This document shows positions 6,851 through 16,111 of a stretch of DNA of 35,923 nt, in pieces. A program made the translations under genes and the position numbers. Source of the stretch: Lachnospiraceae bacterium (GTDB lineage: Bacteria; Bacillota; Clostridia; Lachnospirales; Lachnospiraceae); contig JAFUYB010000010.1 in the NCBI GenBank assembly GCA_017470735.1, forward strand, positions 1 through 35,923, read 5' to 3'. Within the stretch, counting starts at the first letter, position 1; every line of letters starts with the position of its first letter. The notes beneath the pieces are model-generated. The model was given only the letters and a program-made list of their open reading frames with translations. It was not told the origin of the DNA and searched no databases.

Positions 6851-8269
6851 TCATGCCCATACCTGTCTGTTTAGATCAGCCTTGTCATAACAGGCATAGA
6901 TCAAGTCGATAATCTTCTCCTGCTCTTCCTCTGTCATGTCCGCATCACTGGGCAGACATATTCCACACTCATAATATTCTCTTGCCCTGTCACATCTCAG
7001 AGAAAATGTGTCGTTGTAAAAATCTTCATATCTTCGCCATGCCCCATCCAAAGTAAAATATTCACTGTTCCTGTATACAGGCTGCATACTCATTGGCTTA
7101 TAAACGGGCTTGCTTTCGACATGAAACGCCGTCAATACATCGTAAATTTCCATCGGCGCCGCCGTCCCATGCACATCCTTGTAAACATAACGCCTGTCGT
7201 TGCGTACCTCAATGAACGAAATGTTGCTCTCACAGGTCATTGTTGTCATCCAATAATTTGGCTTCGTCTCCTCCTTCGCAGAAATGATGTATGCCATAGA
7301 ACCGTCCAATTTTGTATGATATGTTTCATAAATTTTCCGTTTTTTGACGATTGTCTCATCCAAATGCAAAAGTTGTCCTCGGAGCATGGCTGCGTCCAGT
7401 TCTCCCATCCGACAGGAATGTCCCAGCTCCTCATGCTGATTCCAGGGTACGGCTGCTTTTGCCCCGGATGCCAGATAATTTGCTTTTTGCTTCTCATAAT
7501 CATCTTGCATCAAAACCGCCCCACCGGACGGTCCCATCATCTTTTCCGGACCGAACCCCACGATGGCGTAGTCGCCTACTCCCCCTGCCTTTGCCCAGAT
7601 ACCTTTCCCGACATCAGGTCTGCCTTCGCCGACCCAATAGCTCGCACCGATCGCTTCTCCAGCACATTCAATCAGCAAGGCATCGTTTTCAAAACAGACC
7701 TTTCGGATACCCATGATGTCGCCGGGAAATCCATAAGCGTGATTCATGACAACAATTCGCGTATCCGTATATTTTTCAAAGGCAAGTGCAAGAACCTCCG
7801 GATCCATCGACCAGTTTTTTTCTGATGAATCAACAAAAATCGGTATACCGCCTTCAAATACAATGGGATTCACCAAATCTGCGGTTGTCAGATTTGAACA
7901 AAATACCCTTTTGCCACTGAGCGCCCCCTGATTGCCTGTTCCATCAGGCGCCGCGATCCCTGTAGTACTGCCATACAGCTTTTCTGCCGCCAATCTAAGC
8001 GCAATATGAAGTGCCGCTTCCTCTGAACTGACTGCCACTGCATGGCGAAAACCCATATATTTTGCAAGCTCTGCTTCAAATTTTTTTGTTTGTCCCCCAT
8101 CACATCCCGCATCAAGAGCCTGCTTCACAAACTCTCTGCTCTCATCACATCGAATATAGGACGCCAACGGTATGAAGTGGTCAAATCGGTTGTCTTTCTC
8201 TGTTTTGGATTCAAAAATCTCCCGAAACCTCGCCTGTTCCCGAATCCATTTTTTCGCAACTTCTGTCAT
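6851..8269 (-). CDS. DegT/DnrJ-family aminotransferase homologue with altered PLP site
   Basis: About 472 residues, larger than usual for the family (370-400). The core motifs are recognisable: substrate loop GGQTKKFEAELAKYMG, VVMNHAYGFPGD, and the Schiff-base lysine in GFGPEKMMGPSGGAVL. In the position where the family has the aspartate that holds the PLP nitrogen (E-D-A-A-E-x-x-G), this protein reads IECAGEAIGASY, so the aspartate is replaced by cysteine. The extra length is in inserts near residues 105-125 and 325-365. ATG 8269 has GGAAGG at good spacing; ATG 8296 is an alternative. It is the first gene after the minus-strand promoter at 8402-8430 and is followed by the LoaP gene. It may be a non-canonical aminotransferase or a regulatory relative. 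Confidence 0.78.
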   Translation of the reverse strand: MTEVAKKWIREQARFREIFESKTEKDNRFDHFIPLASYIRCDESREFVKQALDAGCDGGQTKKFEAELAKYMGFRHAVAVSSEEAALHIALRLAAEKLYGSTTGIAAPDGTGNQGALSGKRVFCSNLTTADLVNPIVFEGGIPIFVDSSEKNWSMDPEVLALAFEKYTDTRIVVMNHAYGFPGDIMGIRKVCFENDALLIECAGEAIGASYWVGEGRPDVGKGIWAKAGGVGDYAIVGFGPEKMMGPSGGAVLMQDDYEKQKANYLASGAKAAVPWNQHEELGHSCRMGELDAAMLRGQLLHLDETIVKKRKIYETYHTKLDGSMAYIISAKEETKPNYWMTTMTCESNISFIEVRNDRRYVYKDVHGTAAPMEIYDVLTAFHVESKPVYKPMSMQPVYRNSEYFTLDGAWRRYEDFYNDTFSLRCDRAREYYECGICLPSDADMTEEEQEKIIDLIYACYDKADLNRQVWA

Positions 8270-8401
8270 GATCGCCCTTCCATCGGCGAGATGCATCGTC
8301 CCTGCGGTTTACAGTATTACCTGTGAAAAAAGGACGCAATAACGGGACTGCTTTTCCTTATCTCCATCCATAAATCCATCACTCCAAATGTCACGATTGT
8401 T

Positions 8402-8430
8402 AAGATACCACATATTAAACATTTAGTCAA
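8402..8430 (-). promoter_or_regulatory. Sigma-A promoter for the DegT-loaP transcript
   Basis: Minus strand: TTGACT (8430-8425), exactly 17 bases, TATCTT (8407-8402). Transcription would start near 8395, leaving a leader of about 125 bases before ATG 8269. One arm of the inverted repeat 8412-8420 lies inside the spacer, so a repressor bound there would block it. Confidence 0.6.
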
Positions 8431-8461
8431 TTATTTTCTCCTTTAGTTTAATATATTTAAC
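8412..8461. promoter_or_regulatory. Inverted-repeat operator candidate between divergent genes
   Basis: ATATTAAAC at 8412-8420 is repeated in inverted orientation as GTTTAATAT at 8446-8454 with 25 bases between. The right arm is also part of a near-palindrome GTTTAATATATTTAAC (8446-8461). The left arm sits in the spacer of the DegT promoter; the right arm is near a weak plus-strand promoter (TTTAAC, 16 bases, TATAAA at 8478-8483) for the XRE gene. It is likely bound by the adjacent XRE protein. Confidence 0.45.
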
Positions 8462-8522
8462 CCTTAGAAAAGTCCAATATAAACATAATTCTTACTAGAA
8501 TATCAAAAGGAGGATGCTTATT

Positions 8523-8852
8523 ATGGCAGATATTATCAACAATTATGAGATTGGTCAGAGAGTCAGAAACATTCGCCTAAAAGCGAACTGCACACAGAAT
8601 ATTTTTGCAGAAGATTTGGACATTTCTATTACTTTTTTATCCGGAATCGAAAACGGAAAAAAGGGTATATCAAAAGAAACCCTCGCCAAACTCTGCACTG
8701 CCTACAATGTCAGCGCCGACTACATTTTATTCGGAAAAGAACAGAAGAAACAAAATCTGATCGATATGGCTACTTCGATGAATGAAAAAGAACTGCGCCA
8801 GACCATCAATTATTTTCAGTCGCTGTTGGAAATGAGGAAGATGATGAAGTGA
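8523..8852 (+). CDS. XRE-family transcriptional regulator
   Basis: This is a 109-residue DNA-binding protein. The Cro/CI-type helix-turn-helix covers residues 8-65: IGQRVRNIRLKANCTQNIFA for the first helices, then SITFLSGIENGKKGISKETLAKLC for the recognition region and the typical ending YNVSADYILFG. A short helical tail follows. ATG 8523 has AAAGGAGG nine bases upstream; the in-frame ATG at 8514 overlaps that site and is unlikely. It is divergent from the DegT-loaP transcript and shares an operator-like intergenic region with it, so it probably controls that operon and itself. It converges on radA with 57 bases between; no clear terminator is visible there. Confidence 0.87.
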   Translation: MADIINNYEIGQRVRNIRLKANCTQNIFAEDLDISITFLSGIENGKKGISKETLAKLCTAYNVSADYILFGKEQKKQNLIDMATSMNEKELRQTINYFQSLLEMRKMMK

Positions 8853-8909
8853 TCTGTTCATCCATATCTGATCTTTAAGCTATCCACCATAAAACATCCC
8901 CATTTCCAT

Positions 8910-10271
8910 TCAAATCAACTCCACCGCTTCGCCGACCGAAGCAACGCCGTGCAGGCGGATCCCATACGCTTCCAGCTCTTTTGTCACCGAGACCTTCGGC
9001 AGGATACAGTCCGTAAATCCCAGCTTTTTTGCCTCAGCAACGCGTGCCTCCGCCATGCTGACGGCACGCACTTCACCCGACAGACCCACTTCCCCGAATA
9101 CGAGTAAAGAGTCGTCGATCGGGCGTTCTTTATACGATGAAACGATCGCCAGCACAATCCCGAGGTCGATCGCCGGCTCGTTCATGCGCAGACCGCCTGC
9201 GATATTGATATAGGCGTCGTAATCCGACAGATGCAATCCCAGCCGTTTTTCAAGCACCGCCATCAGCAGATTGACGCGGTTGTGATCGCATCCGGTCGCC
9301 GTGCGCCGCGGCATCCCGAAATTGCTCCGCGCCACCAACGCCTGCAATTCGATCAGGATCGGGCGCGTGCCCTCCAATGAGCAGGCGACCACCGATCCGC
9401 TTGCTCCCTGCGGTCTGCCGGAGAGCATGTATTCGGAAGGGTTGGCAACCTCCACCAGCCCTTCCCGCCGCATTTCAAATACGCCGATCTCGTTCGTCGA
9501 ACCAAATCGGTTTTTCACGCCCCGCAGAATGCGGTAGGACGCGTAGCGGTCTCCCTCAAAATACAGCACGGTATCGACCATATGCTCTAAGACCCTCGGT
9601 CCGGCAACCGTCCCCTCCTTGGTCACATGCCCGACCACAAAGACGGTCACGCCCATGCCCTTGGCGATCTGCATCAGCGCCGAAGTCGATTCGCGTACCT
9701 GGGAGACACTTCCCGGAGCCGAAGATACCGCTTCATTATACATGGTCTGGATCGAATCGATGATCACGATCTGCGGCTTCGTCCTCTCGATCACGCTGCG
9801 GATCATGTCGAGGTTCGTCTCGCACAAAAGAGCGAGCGAGTCGTTGAACTCGCCCATCCTCTCCGCCCGCAGGCGTATCTGCTGCAGGGACTCTTCGCCT
9901 GAAATGTACAGCAGCTTGATTTTATCCGCGCAAAGCTCCCGGCAGAGCTGCAGCAACAGCGTCGATTTGCCGATGCCGGGATCGCCGCCAACAAGCACCA
10001 TCGAGCCTTTGACGATGCCCCCGCCGAGCACGCGGTCAAACTCCGCCATATGCGTCGTCTGCCGCTCTTCGCTGACCGTGGAGATCTCATTGATCGTCTT
10101 TGGCGTAAGCTCCGAAGCAGCCTTTCTGGTCTTCTGCGACTGCCTGGAAGTATTGTCTACGATCTCCTCGACAAAGGTATTCCACTCGCCGCACGCCGGA
10201 CACTGCCCTGCCCATTTGGCGGACTCGTATCCGCAGTTCTGGCAAAAGAATACGGTCTTTTGTTTTGCCAT
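8910..10271 (-). CDS. radA: DNA repair protein RadA (Sms)
   Basis: 453 residues, the usual length. A four-cysteine zinc finger (C10, C13, C24, C27) is followed by the RecA-like ATPase with Walker A GGDPGIGKST (about 93-102), then the RadA-specific KNRFG motif (about 250), and a C-terminal Lon-like domain (GGLRMNEPAIDLGIVLAIVS onward). RadA is a branch-migrating helicase that helps process recombination intermediates. It starts eight bases after the upstream small gene's stop and is the last gene of the surface protein-clpC-radA operon; clpC-radA adjacency is common in Firmicutes. Confidence 0.97.
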   Translation of the reverse strand: MAKQKTVFFCQNCGYESAKWAGQCPACGEWNTFVEEIVDNTSRQSQKTRKAASELTPKTINEISTVSEERQTTHMAEFDRVLGGGIVKGSMVLVGGDPGIGKSTLLLQLCRELCADKIKLLYISGEESLQQIRLRAERMGEFNDSLALLCETNLDMIRSVIERTKPQIVIIDSIQTMYNEAVSSAPGSVSQVRESTSALMQIAKGMGVTVFVVGHVTKEGTVAGPRVLEHMVDTVLYFEGDRYASYRILRGVKNRFGSTNEIGVFEMRREGLVEVANPSEYMLSGRPQGASGSVVACSLEGTRPILIELQALVARSNFGMPRRTATGCDHNRVNLLMAVLEKRLGLHLSDYDAYINIAGGLRMNEPAIDLGIVLAIVSSYKERPIDDSLLVFGEVGLSGEVRAVSMAEARVAEAKKLGFTDCILPKVSVTKELEAYGIRLHGVASVGEAVELI

Positions 10272-10279
10272 AATCCTCT

Positions 10280-10693
10280 TTAAGCCTTCTCTACTTTAAC
10301 AGATACCGGCATACCCTCGTCGAGCTCCACGCCGACCGACAGCTTGCCGCCGAGATTTGTCTTCATCGTGCCGGAATACGCTCCGTCGATCGTGATGTCA
10401 TACTCTGTCTCCGGCTCGAGTTCAAGCGTAAACTGCGCGTCATTGGCGCCCTCAACAATGAAGGAAACCGCATCCTCTGACATCTTCAGATGCTCAACCG
10501 CCGTGCCCGGTACGGATTCATAGACAAACATTCCGTCCTTTTCGAGCTTGGTGATCTCCTTGAAGGTCTTGACCTTGTAATTCGCGCCCTCGTATGCGAA
10601 ATCACTCTTTTTGGTCTTGGACGGCAGGGTATAATCCCCGAATGACAAACTCCCGTCCGATTCTGTCCGGATCAACTCGCTAATCACAGCCAT
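10280..10693 (-). CDS. Conserved small beta-rich protein of unknown function (endosialidase-like label in relatives)
   Basis: 137 residues, soluble, no signal peptide. The sequence alternates short strands, with FTLELEPETEYDITIDGAYS resembling a fibronectin type III or immunoglobulin-like strand pattern near the end and VELDEGMPVSVKVEKA at the C-terminus. From memory, similar Lachnospiraceae proteins carry the label endosialidase, but nothing here shows a catalytic site. A good ribosome binding site (GGGAGG) precedes ATG 10693. It lies between clpC and radA with 15- and 8-base gaps, so it is certainly co-transcribed, and its conservation in that spot hints at a housekeeping role. Confidence 0.7.
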   Translation of the reverse strand: MAVISELIRTESDGSLSFGDYTLPSKTKKSDFAYEGANYKVKTFKEITKLEKDGMFVYESVPGTAVEHLKMSEDAVSFIVEGANDAQFTLELEPETEYDITIDGAYSGTMKTNLGGKLSVGVELDEGMPVSVKVEKA

Positions 10694-10708
10694 CTTGTTC
10701 CTCCCGTT

Positions 10709-13147
10709 CTATTTCTTTTTAAAGGATATTTTATCCTCAGTAACCGTTGCCGTAACCTTATCGCCCTCGCCGATCGTGCCCTCTAATATTTCCTCGGTCA
10801 GCACATCCTCGATATCCGTCTGGATCTTCCGCCGCAAGGGCCTCGCCCCGAATTTCGGGTCGTAAGCCTTTTCCACAATGTAGGTCTTGACGCTGCCCGG
10901 AATGGACAGTGAGATGTCCATCTGCTCCCGGCACCGCTTGACTAAAGACTTGGTCATAATGCCGACAATCTTTTTCATGTCTTCCTTGTTCAGTGCCCTG
11001 AATACGATCGTCTCGTCAATGCGGTTCAAAAACTCGGGCTTGAAGGACTGCTTGAGTTCCTCCATGACACGGCCCTTCATGTATTCATAATCGTGCTCCT
11101 CATTCTCCTCCTGGGAGAATCCGAGCTTCTTCGGCTCCATGATCTCTTTTGCGCCCGCATTCGAGGTCATGATGATAATCGTGTTTTTGAAGTCTACCTT
11201 CCGTCCCTGCGCATCGGTAATATGCCCGTCGTCGAGCACCTGCAGCAGCACATTGAACACATCGCCATGCGCTTTTTCGATCTCGTCAAACAAGATCACG
11301 GAGTAGGGGTTGCGCCGCACCTTTTCCGAAAGCTGGCCGCCCTCTTCATAGCCGACATAGCCCGGAGGCGAGCCGATCATCTTGGATACGGAATGCTTTT
11401 CCATATATTCGGTCATATCCACACGGATCAGATTGTCCTCGCTGCCAAACATGGCTTCCGCCAGTGCTTTTGAAATCTCGGTCTTGCCGACGCCCGTCGG
11501 TCCTAAAAACAGGAACGATCCAATGGGTCTGCCGGGTTCTTTCAAGCCGACACGCCCGCGGCGGACTGCCCTTGCGACCGCCGATACCGCATCCTCCTGC
11601 CCGACCACGCGTTTGTGGATCGTCTTTTCTAAATTCTGCAGGCGTTTGGTCTCCGACTCCACGAGCTTTGACACAGGTATCTTGGTCCAGATGTAAACGA
11701 CATCCGCCACATCCTCATAGGTCAAGGACAGCTTCTTTTTCTGCCTCTGCCTCTCCTGCCTCAGCCGCAGCTTTTCAACCCTGTTTTTCATATGCTCCCG
11801 CTCCTCGCGGTAGGCGTGGGCATCCTCCATCTGTCCGTCGATGATCGCCGCTTCCATCTTTTCCGCCAGTATGCGGATCTGCTCTTCCATTTCGTAAATA
11901 TGCTCGGCGGACTTTGTCGCGCCCATCCGCATCCGCGCCGCCGCTTCGTCCATCAAGTCGATCGCCTTGTCAGGCAGAAAACGGTCGGACACATAGCGCT
12001 CCGAAAGCTCCACCGCGCCGTCTATCGCTTCGGGCGTGATCATAATGTTGTGGTGCCGCTCGTACAGATCACGGATGCCAAGCAGGATCTCCTTGGTCTC
12101 ATCGACACTCGGCTCTTCGATCGTCACCGGCTGGAAGCGCCGCTCCAGCGCCGCGTCCTTTTCGACATATTTGCGGTACTCTGTCAGCGTCGTCGCCCCA
12201 ATGATCTGCAGATCGCCCCGCGCCATGGCAGGCTTTAATATATTTGCCGCGTCCAGCGAGCCTTCCGCTCCGCCCGCGCCGATCAGCGTATGCATCTCAT
12301 CGATGAACAGCAGCACATCGCCCGCCGCGATGATCTCATTCATCACATTTTTGATCCGCTCTTCGAATTCGCCGCGGTACTTGCTCCCCGCGACCATCCC
12401 GGACAGATCGAGTGACAATACCCGCTTGCCCGCCACCGTATCCGGCACGCCGCCGGCGTAGATGCGCTCAGCAAGCCCTTCGACGATCGCTGTCTTGCCG
12501 ACGCCCGGCTCCCCGATCAGACAGGGGTTGTTCTTGGTCCGGCGGGACAGCACCTGTATCACCCGCGAGATCTCGGTCTCCCTGCCGATGATCGGATCCA
12601 GCTCCCCTGCTGCCGCCTTGGCCGTCAGGTCATTCGTGTACATCTCAAGCATCGCGCCGCCCTGCGCGAAGCCCATGCGCCCGCGGCGGCCCATCTCCTG
12701 ACGGTAAGTCTCCCCGTCACTGCCCATCGCCGCCAGCACATCATTGAAGGTCTTTTGCAGGTTGACATCCATCGATGACAGAAGCCTGGCCCCTGCGCAG
12801 TCCGAAGTCCGCAGGATCGCCATCAGGGCGTGCTCCGTCCCGACCTCAGGCGCGCCTGAAGCCGATGCCTCCTGCTCTGCCAGTTCAAGCACCGCCTTAA
12901 GCTTCGGCGTGTAGCCGTCCCTCTCCATCACCGCGATGTCGCCCTGCGGCGCGATCAGATCGGTGATCAGAGCGATCACATGCTCCTCATCCACATTTTC
13001 CGACAGCAGAATCCGTGCCGCCAGCGAGTCGCCGGTGCGGATCAGCCCGATCAGCAGATGCTCAGTTCCTATGTAATTGTGATCCATCTTTTTGGATGCG
13101 CGCCCGGCGTGATCCAATGCCTTTTTTAACTGCTTTGTGTAATTCAT
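10709..13147 (-). CDS. clpC: ATP-dependent Clp protease ATP-binding subunit ClpC
   Basis: 812 residues. The N-terminal double Clp_N repeat (residues 1-145, [12 protein letters not shown] and [12 protein letters not shown]) is followed by AAA+ module D1 with Walker A GEPGVGKT near 213, a UVR-type coiled middle segment (about 420-470), and module D2 with Walker A GPTGVGKT and the ClpP-docking KKLGFSQEE loop. Arginine-rich [10 protein letters not shown] closes D2. ClpC unfolds substrates for ClpP and controls protein quality and stress responses. The first in-frame codon is TTG; the ATG at 13147 is a better start although its ribosome binding site is weak. The usual ctsR-mcsA-mcsB neighbours are absent; instead a surface protein gene precedes it by 20 bases. 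Confidence 0.95.
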   Translation of the reverse strand: MNYTKQLKKALDHAGRASKKMDHNYIGTEHLLIGLIRTGDSLAARILLSENVDEEHVIALITDLIAPQGDIAVMERDGYTPKLKAVLELAEQEASASGAPEVGTEHALMAILRTSDCAGARLLSSMDVNLQKTFNDVLAAMGSDGETYRQEMGRRGRMGFAQGGAMLEMYTNDLTAKAAAGELDPIIGRETEISRVIQVLSRRTKNNPCLIGEPGVGKTAIVEGLAERIYAGGVPDTVAGKRVLSLDLSGMVAGSKYRGEFEERIKNVMNEIIAAGDVLLFIDEMHTLIGAGGAEGSLDAANILKPAMARGDLQIIGATTLTEYRKYVEKDAALERRFQPVTIEEPSVDETKEILLGIRDLYERHHNIMITPEAIDGAVELSERYVSDRFLPDKAIDLMDEAAARMRMGATKSAEHIYEMEEQIRILAEKMEAAIIDGQMEDAHAYREEREHMKNRVEKLRLRQERQRQKKKLSLTYEDVADVVYIWTKIPVSKLVESETKRLQNLEKTIHKRVVGQEDAVSAVARAVRRGRVGLKEPGRPIGSFLFLGPTGVGKTEISKALAEAMFGSEDNLIRVDMTEYMEKHSVSKMIGSPPGYVGYEEGGQLSEKVRRNPYSVILFDEIEKAHGDVFNVLLQVLDDGHITDAQGRKVDFKNTIIIMTSNAGAKEIMEPKKLGFSQEENEEHDYEYMKGRVMEELKQSFKPEFLNRIDETIVFRALNKEDMKKIVGIMTKSLVKRCREQMDISLSIPGSVKTYIVEKAYDPKFGARPLRRKIQTDIEDVLTEEILEGTIGEGDKVTATVTEDKISFKKK

Positions 13148-13167
13148 CAATTGTACTTTCTATGTCT

Positions 13168-14628
13168 TTACAGATCGTTCAGGTCGATCAGATCCACCTT
13201 GCCGTCTTCACCGTCCGCGCCGGAATCCCTGCCGCCCCGTCCGCGGAATACCTGCTTTTTCAATTTGCTTGAATCATCCTTCTGGAACGGAAGCTCGCCC
13301 GTATCCGACAGCCGTCCGTCCGCCGTATCCCAGATATCCGTCTGACGGTCCCTGCCAAAGAATTTCTTGTTCTTATGCGGCTTGTTGGCTTCCTCAAAAT
13401 CATCCGCCTCTAAGATGTTCTCCACCGTCATCACTTCCGGCTCGTCATTTTCAGGCTTTCTGTCATCATAGTCATCGTCATAGTCGAAATCGTCGTCGTC
13501 ATCCCTCCGGCGGCGGAACAGAAGCGCATCAAGGATAATGATGAACAGCACGACCAGCGCAAAGATTCCGACTGCCAAAAGGTTCCGCGAGGTCGTCAGC
13601 GTATCCATCAGCTCCTGCATGTCAATCGGACTACCGCTGCTCTTTTTCTTTTTTTCTTTTTTGACATTGCCGGTATCCTCATCCCCTTCATCAGCGGATG
13701 TCACGCCGGATGTCAGCAGCGCTTCATTCGCGCGCTGTACCGTCTCCTCTTCGGAGTCATAGCTGAACCAGCCCGTCGTGCCTAGGCTGTCCGTGCCGTA
13801 AACATAGTAAAATCCGTTTTCCGTATCGCCAAGCTGATAGGCGTCGTACTTTGCCCCCTTGACCTTGATCTTGGCCTCAGCGAGACTGTCCGTCAAAAGC
13901 TCGTCAGGCGTTGCCAAAAGGACATAGTAATCCGATGTGCCAAGCATCGCAAACGGCGATACGCTGTCGCTGTCCTTGTCATACACATAGAACACGCCGC
14001 TTCCGGCGATATTGTCCGCAGGCTTTAAATAGACAAGTGTCAGCGAACCATTGGATAGCTCACGGTAAGTACCACCGTGGATCTTCATCGAGGTCTTGGA
14101 GAAGCCTGCAGGGATCTCGCTGTCCGCGTACCGCTCGGAAAGCACATAATCCGTACCGTCAATCGTAAAATCCGCGTCCCCCGATGCTTTTTTGGTTGAA
14201 GCATCATTGGCGGTCTCTTCCTCCTTTTCCTCCTCGGGCTCCGGCTCCGGTGCCGCTGCCGCCGCGACCTGCACCGATGTCGAGCTGCCGGAGAGCACAT
14301 CCGACGAAAGCACCAGATCGCCTGACCCGCTGTCTGCCGCTTCAAAGGTGATCTGGGCGGACTTGCCGTTGAATGTGATCACATTGCCCTCGGTCGAATA
14401 ACCTGCCGCGGAGCAATTCTGGAATTTCAATACATTGTTGTTGTAGCGCAATGACAGCTTGGACGAATCCGATCCTGTCACTGTCACCGTCACCTTGTCG
14501 CCGACCTGCGCGGAATTGCCGGATGTGGCGATACTCGTCGTCCCGTCCGCGTAAACCGTCGCCGGGGCAACGGCAAGAAGCAATGCCAGCAATATGGCGG
14601 ACAGCTTCATTCTATGATGCTGAAACAT
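13168..14628 (-). CDS. Signal-peptide membrane protein with cohesin-like ectodomain and acidic cytoplasmic tail
   Basis: 486 residues. A signal peptide (hydrophobic 8-27, cleavage near VYADG) is followed by a cohesin/Ig-like beta domain (about 30-122), an acidic proline/glutamate linker, a second beta domain (about 150-300), a lysine-rich stretch, a single transmembrane helix (about 348-371), stop-transfer FRRRR, a run of aspartates, and a tail ending KVDLIDLNDL. This is a type I membrane protein facing outward. AGGAGG six bases before ATG 14628 fixes the start. It heads the operon with clpC and has a good promoter. The role is unknown; co-transcription with a protease chaperone is notable. 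Confidence 0.8.
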   Translation of the reverse strand: MFQHHRMKLSAILLALLLAVAPATVYADGTTSIATSGNSAQVGDKVTVTVTGSDSSKLSLRYNNNVLKFQNCSAAGYSTEGNVITFNGKSAQITFEAADSGSGDLVLSSDVLSGSSTSVQVAAAAAPEPEPEEEKEEETANDASTKKASGDADFTIDGTDYVLSERYADSEIPAGFSKTSMKIHGGTYRELSNGSLTLVYLKPADNIAGSGVFYVYDKDSDSVSPFAMLGTSDYYVLLATPDELLTDSLAEAKIKVKGAKYDAYQLGDTENGFYYVYGTDSLGTTGWFSYDSEEETVQRANEALLTSGVTSADEGDEDTGNVKKEKKKKSSGSPIDMQELMDTLTTSRNLLAVGIFALVVLFIIILDALLFRRRRDDDDDFDYDDDYDDRKPENDEPEVMTVENILEADDFEEANKPHKNKKFFGRDRQTDIWDTADGRLSDTGELPFQKDDSSKLKKQVFRGRGGRDSGADGEDGKVDLIDLNDL

Positions 14629-14720
14629 CTTTTTCCTCCTCTAACTAACACATGTTATCATCTGACTTGTGCTGTCACAGACTGGCGGGCGCAATCCTCC
14701 CGTCATTCCATTATCGTTAT

Positions 14721-14749
14721 ATTTTAAAGGAATCCGCCTTTTCCGTCAA
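14721..14749 (-). promoter_or_regulatory. Sigma-A promoter of the surface protein-clpC-radA operon
   Basis: Minus strand: TTGACG (14749-14744), 17-base spacer, TAAAAT (14726-14721); both hexamers match the consensus at 5 of 6. It lies about 90 bases upstream of ATG 14628. No CtsR-type heptad repeat was noticed here. Confidence 0.65.
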
Positions 14750-14763
14750 CCGTTGATTCGGTA

Positions 14764-14792
14764 TTGCATCAGACCCTCATTTCCGCTATGAT
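14764..14792 (+). promoter_or_regulatory. Sigma-A promoter of pfk
   Basis: Plus strand: TTGCAT (14764-14769), 17-base spacer, TATGAT (14787-14792). The leader contains a small hairpin GTCTGC-CGG-GCAGAC (14815-14829) before AAAGGAG and ATG 14871. Confidence 0.55.
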
Positions 14793-14870
14793 AACCTTAA
14801 ACCGTATCTGTCCGGTCTGCCGGGCAGACAGGCGGCACCAAAATCGTATCATTTAAAGGAGTCTTTTACC

Positions 14871-16103
14871 ATGAGAAATTGTATCGTTGCCCAGTCCGGC
14901 GGTCCGACCGCCGCGATCAACGCATCCCTTGCAGGCATATTGGAGGAGAATGAGCGCTCCGGTTATTTTGACCGCATCTACGGGGCGTTAAACGGCATCA
15001 CCGGCATTTTTGACCGGCGCTTTTTAGACCTGACCGCAAAGATGGACGATGACCCCGCTTTTACAAAAAAGCTTGCCATCACGCCTGCGATGTATCTGGG
15101 CTCCTGCCGTTACAAGCTGACCGCTGACACCGAGGATGCTTCGGTATATGAAGATATTTTTTCGGTATTTGAAGAAATGGAGATCGACAGCTTCTTTTAC
15201 ATCGGCGGCAACGATTCGATGGATACGGTTTTAAAAATATCCGCCTATGCCAAAAAGACAGGAAGCAGCATAAAGGTGCTTGGGATTCCAAAGACCATCG
15301 ACAACGATCTGATGCACACCGACCATACGCCCGGCTTCGGCTCCGCCGCCAAATACATCGCGGCGTCGCTGCGCGAGGTCTGGCATGACACAATGATCTA
15401 CCATGTCAAGAGCGTGACGATCGTCGAGATCATGGGGCGCGACGCAGGCTGGCTGACGGCCGCTTCTGCCCTCGCCCGCGAAGACGAGACGACGGCTCCC
15501 CATCTGATCTATCTGCCCGAAAAACCGTTTTCGGTGCCGAAATTCTTAAACGACCTGCATCAGCTTCTGGACAACCAGGACAATGTCGTCGTCGCCGTCT
15601 CGGAGGGCATCCGCGACAAGGACGGCAATTATCTTTCCGCTGGCGTCTCGACGAGCGACACCTTCGGGCACAGCCAGCTTTCCGGCGCGGGAAAGGCATT
15701 GGAGCTTTTGGTCAAAGAAGCGTTCCGTGTCAAGGTGCGTTCGATCGAAGTAAACATTTTACAGCGCTGTGCCGGACATATGGCTTCCAAGATGGATCTG
15801 ACCGAAGCAGCCGCTCTTGGCGCGCACGCGGTAAAATGCGCTTCCGAAGGCCTGTCGGGGCATATGATGATCATCGACCGCCTCGGCAACGAACCGTACA
15901 CGACGCAGATGGCGACCTATCCGATCGAAAAGATCGCGAACGGCGTGCGCAGCGTACCATTATCCTTCATCAATGAGGAGGGCAACGATGTGACCGGTGA
16001 GATGCTCGCCTACTTAAGACCTTTGATCGAGGGCGAGCCAAAGATTTCGTATAAAGACGGTCTGCCGGAATACCTGTCGGTGCGGCATCTGATCAAGCGG
16101 TGA
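14871..16103 (+). CDS. pfp: 6-phosphofructokinase, PPi-dependent type
   Basis: 410 residues, longer than bacterial ATP-PFK (about 320). It phosphorylates fructose 6-phosphate in glycolysis. Motifs: QSGGPTAAINASL at the N-terminus, IGGNDSMDT (about 111-119) where ATP enzymes have GGDGS, and GIPKTIDND (about 138-146), whose lysine marks the pyrophosphate-using group, against GTIDND in ATP enzymes. EIMGRDAGWLTA binds sugar phosphate. The asparagine in GGND replaces the usual aspartate. By motif it is PPi-dependent; only assay can prove the donor. It is transcribed divergently from the clpC operon and converges with the DUF6320 gene with an 8-base gap. Confidence 0.9.
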   Translation: MRNCIVAQSGGPTAAINASLAGILEENERSGYFDRIYGALNGITGIFDRRFLDLTAKMDDDPAFTKKLAITPAMYLGSCRYKLTADTEDASVYEDIFSVFEEMEIDSFFYIGGNDSMDTVLKISAYAKKTGSSIKVLGIPKTIDNDLMHTDHTPGFGSAAKYIAASLREVWHDTMIYHVKSVTIVEIMGRDAGWLTAASALAREDETTAPHLIYLPEKPFSVPKFLNDLHQLLDNQDNVVVAVSEGIRDKDGNYLSAGVSTSDTFGHSQLSGAGKALELLVKEAFRVKVRSIEVNILQRCAGHMASKMDLTEAAALGAHAVKCASEGLSGHMMIIDRLGNEPYTTQMATYPIEKIANGVRSVPLSFINEEGNDVTGEMLAYLRPLIEGEPKISYKDGLPEYLSVRHLIKR

Positions 16104-16111
16104 TCGTTATC

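Noticed and set aside
11464..12461. Several long plus-strand ORFs opposite clpC
   Set aside because: GC-rich codons in clpC suppress stops on the opposite strand; the products are low-complexity and match nothing.
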